Source: Oscillospiraceae bacterium
Lineage (GTDB): Bacteria; Bacillota; Clostridia; Oscillospirales; Oscillospiraceae
Direction of reading: 5' to 3'
Length of the DNA: 14,312 nucleotides
Assembly (NCBI GenBank): GCA_028691385.1
Contig: JAQUZL010000042.1
Span: 1-14,312 of the forward strand
This document shows, piece after piece, positions 12,715 through 14,312 of this stretch; position 1 is the first letter of the stretch; the number at the start of each line of letters is the position of its first letter. The notes beneath the pieces were generated by a model that did no database searches, was not told where the DNA came from, and worked only from the letters and a program-made list of their open reading frames with translations. The translations under genes and the position numbers were made by a program.

Positions 12715-13293
12715 CTATTCCAGCTCGTCCAGATTCAGCCGGAAGCTGTCCAGACAGTGTTCCATAAACCAGTCCAGCGCCGGCATGTGCATCTGGCGCA
12801 GGGCATTTTCCGTCTGCCGGGCGGCGGATTCAAACTCCGCGTTGCCGGCCTTCAGCTCTTCAATACATTTAATATAGGCCGAAAGCTTGTCGGCCGCCTT
12901 GACCACCGCGCGCACTGCGTCGTCTGCTTCACAGATGAGCGGCCGATAGTACGGCGCAAGCGCCGCCGGCAGCATCTCCAGCAGCTTTTCCGACGACACC
13001 CGCTCCACCGCCTTATAGGCGTCCTTGATGGCGGGGTTGTAATACTTGATCGGCGTCGGCAGGTCGCCGGTCAAAATCTCCGAACAATCATGATAGAGCG
13101 CGGCCACCGCGCATTTGTCCGGATCTACGTCCTGCCCGAACTGCTCGCGGCCGATCAGCGCCAGCGCGTGCGCCAGCACCGCCACCATATGGCTGTGCTC
13201 CTGAATGTTTTCCGTGAACGTGTTGCGCATCAGCCCCCAGCGCTGGATATAGCGCATCCGGGAAAGCAGCGCATAAAACCGGTACTGCTCCAT
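12715..13293 (-). CDS. yfbR: YfbR-type 5'-deoxynucleotidase (HD-domain phosphohydrolase)
   Basis: This is a 192-residue HD-domain protein, close to the roughly 199 residues of E. coli YfbR and collinear with it. Matching features are the N-terminal RWGLMRNTFTENIQEHS (R18, W19, H33), YHDCSEILTGDLPTPIKYYNP with H68, D69, E72 and D77, the second metal aspartate D135 in VKAADKL, and SAYIKCIEELKAGN. YfbR hydrolyses dAMP and other deoxyribonucleoside 5'-monophosphates and needs a divalent metal. The start ATG (13291-13293) lies 1 nt after the metG stop (TGA-T-ATG). No Shine-Dalgarno is visible in the preceding bases (GCAAAGCTCTGC), so it is probably translated by coupling to metG. The frame stays open farther upstream inside metG, but that part has no YfbR similarity. 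Confidence 0.93.
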   Translation of the reverse strand: MEQYRFYALLSRMRYIQRWGLMRNTFTENIQEHSHMVAVLAHALALIGREQFGQDVDPDKCAVAALYHDCSEILTGDLPTPIKYYNPAIKDAYKAVERVSSEKLLEMLPAALAPYYRPLICEADDAVRAVVKAADKLSAYIKCIEELKAGNAEFESAARQTENALRQMHMPALDWFMEHCLDSFRLNLDELE

Positions 13294-13294
13294 A

Positions 13295-14312
13295 TCAGCA
13301 GAGCTTTGCGCCGGCGGGGATGGCGTCATCCACCATGAGCAGGTGCAGCTGCTCCGCGCCATGCTCGGTGTGCACGGCGGAGATGAGCATCCCGCAGGAG
13401 AGCTGCCCCATCATTTTGCGCGGCGGCAGGTTCACGATGGCGACCAGGGTCTTGCCCACCAGCGCTTCCGGCTGGTAATACTTAGCAATGCCGGACAGGA
13501 TCTGCCGATCCTCGCCCGTGCCGTCGTCCAGCGTGAAGCGCAGCAGCTTTTCCGACTTTTTCACCGGCTCGCAGGCCTTTACCTTGACCGCGCGCAGATC
13601 GGACTTGCAGAAGGTGTCAAAATCCACAGGCTCCGGCAGCAGCGGCTCCACCTCGAGAGGCGGCAGCGAAGCCATTTTGGCAGCTTCCGCGGCCGCTTCC
13701 AGCTCACCAAGCTCGCGCTCCATGTCGATGCGGGGGAAGAGCGGCGCGCCGGTGGCCGTTTTGGCCGCAGCGGGCAGCGCGCCAAAGGTCTGCACGGAGT
13801 CCCAGTCGAACGCGTCCGCGCCGACGCGCGCGGCGATGGCCGCGCAGGTGTCCGGCATGAACGGCTGCAGCAGCACGCCCGCGATGCGGATGGTTTCCAA
13901 AAGATTATACAGAACCTGGGCAAGGCGCGGCAGATTTTCCGCGTCGCGCGCGAGCACCCACGGGGTGTTTTCGTCGATATATTTGTTGGCGCGGGAGATC
14001 ACCTTGAAGATCTCGGAGAGCGCATTCTGGAACTGATAATGCTCCATCTGCTCGGCATAGCGCGCCGGAAGCGCCGCGACCTGCGCCACAAACGCATCGT
14101 CGATGGCGGGATTCGCCGCCTGCTCGGCCGGCAGCGTGCCGCCAAAATATTTTTCCGTCATGGCGGTGGTGCGGGAAACCAGATTGCCGAGGTCGTTGGC
14201 AAGGTCGGTGTTGATGGTGGAGATCAGCAGCTCGTTGGAGAAGTTGCCGTCCGAACCGAAGGGGAACGTGCGCAGCAGGAAATAGCGCAGGCTGTCGCAG
14301 CCGTAGCGATCG
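13295..14312 (-). CDS. metG: Methionyl-tRNA synthetase, C-terminal part (N-terminal catalytic core outside window)
   Basis: The last 338 residues of MetRS are present and the frame is open to the right edge, so the Rossmann core with the HIGH and KMSKS signatures lies outside. The visible part starts with the end of the catalytic/stem region (DRYGCDSLRYFLLRTFPFGSDGNFS), typical for MetRS. The helical anticodon-binding domain follows (NTDLANDLGNLVSRTTAMTEKYFGG to LLETIRIAGVLLQPFMPDT). The C-terminal segment from about FDTFCKSDLRAVKVKACEPV to the end is an EMAPII/Arc1p-like OB-fold tRNA-binding domain (LRFTLDDGTGEDRQILSGIAKYY, NLPPRKMMGQLSCGM), found in Firmicute-type MetRS as a dimerisation and tRNA-binding appendix. 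The enzyme charges tRNA-Met. Its stop codon is 1 nt from the yfbR-like start, heading a four-gene unit; the promoter is outside. Confidence 0.95.
   Translation of the reverse strand, partial: DRYGCDSLRYFLLRTFPFGSDGNFSNELLISTINTDLANDLGNLVSRTTAMTEKYFGGTLPAEQAANPAIDDAFVAQVAALPARYAEQMEHYQFQNALSEIFKVISRANKYIDENTPWVLARDAENLPRLAQVLYNLLETIRIAGVLLQPFMPDTCAAIAARVGADAFDWDSVQTFGALPAAAKTATGAPLFPRIDMERELGELEAAAEAAKMASLPPLEVEPLLPEPVDFDTFCKSDLRAVKVKACEPVKKSEKLLRFTLDDGTGEDRQILSGIAKYYQPEALVGKTLVAIVNLPPRKMMGQLSCGMLISAVHTEHGAEQLHLLMVDDAIPAGAKLC

Noticed and set aside
1..14312. tRNA or rRNA genes, CRISPR arrays, insertion sequences, prophage or defence genes
   Set aside because: Nothing with the required repeats, folds or motifs was found; almost the whole window is conventional coding sequence.

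Overview
The window looks like the chromosome of a GC-rich (roughly 60% G+C by eye) anaerobic Firmicute, most likely a Clostridia member of the Oscillospiraceae/Ruminococcaceae kind. The reasons are a DnaD-domain primosome protein (a Firmicutes family) next to a DnaC-type loader, a group B [FeFe] hydrogenase typical of fermentative Clostridia, the UPF0210/ACT gene pair, and strong AGGAGG-type Shine-Dalgarno sequences with several GTG starts. No mobile element, phage, CRISPR array, tRNA or rRNA gene was seen. The organism assignment is inference; the gene families are read directly from motifs.

Layout. (1) Positions 1-4504, minus strand: a tight unit transcribed right to left, U32/RlhA-like protein > maf > mreC > mreD > mrdA (PBP2, cut by the window edge). 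Gaps are 1-16 nt, and the unit is driven from an extended -10 promoter at about 4574-4582 with a GC hairpin plus U-tract in its leader. Apart from the U32 gene, this is a cell-elongation (Rod complex) cluster; mreB is absent. (2) Positions 4505-4816: divergent intergenic region of 312 bp with the two promoters and a run of three adjacent inverted repeats in front of the plus-strand unit. (3) Positions 4817-8495, plus strand: DnaD-domain protein > DnaC-like ATPase (2-nt gap), then 41 nt later a six-TM hybrid histidine kinase, closed by a strong intrinsic terminator at 8505-8543. (4) Positions 8544-10226: group B [FeFe] hydrogenase with its own promoter overlapped by a Rex-like operator. (5) Positions 10227-10910: a VOC/glyoxalase-fold protein whose promoter lies almost exactly inside a perfect 11-bp-arm inverted repeat. 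(6) Positions 10911-11060: convergent intergenic region with a plus-strand terminator, an unexplained hairpin and a minus-strand terminator. (7) Positions 11061-14312, minus strand: metG (methionyl-tRNA synthetase, C-terminal part only) > yfbR-type 5'-deoxynucleotidase > ACT-domain protein (UPF0237) > UPF0210/PFL-family protein, all within 1-15 nt of each other.

How the genes fit together: the left unit serves cell-wall elongation and septum/nucleotide quality control. The centre couples helicase loading with an orphan sensor kinase, and the hydrogenase next to it is probably under NADH/NAD+ control through Rex. The right unit combines translation (MetRS), nucleotide salvage (YfbR) and a conserved ACT/UPF0210 pair of unknown role. 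Most genes are conventional housekeeping genes. The unusual material is mainly regulatory: three promoters each overlap a different dyad or operator-like sequence. I do not see a clearly new multi-gene system; the best leads are these promoter dyads, the orphan kinase and the group B hydrogenase.
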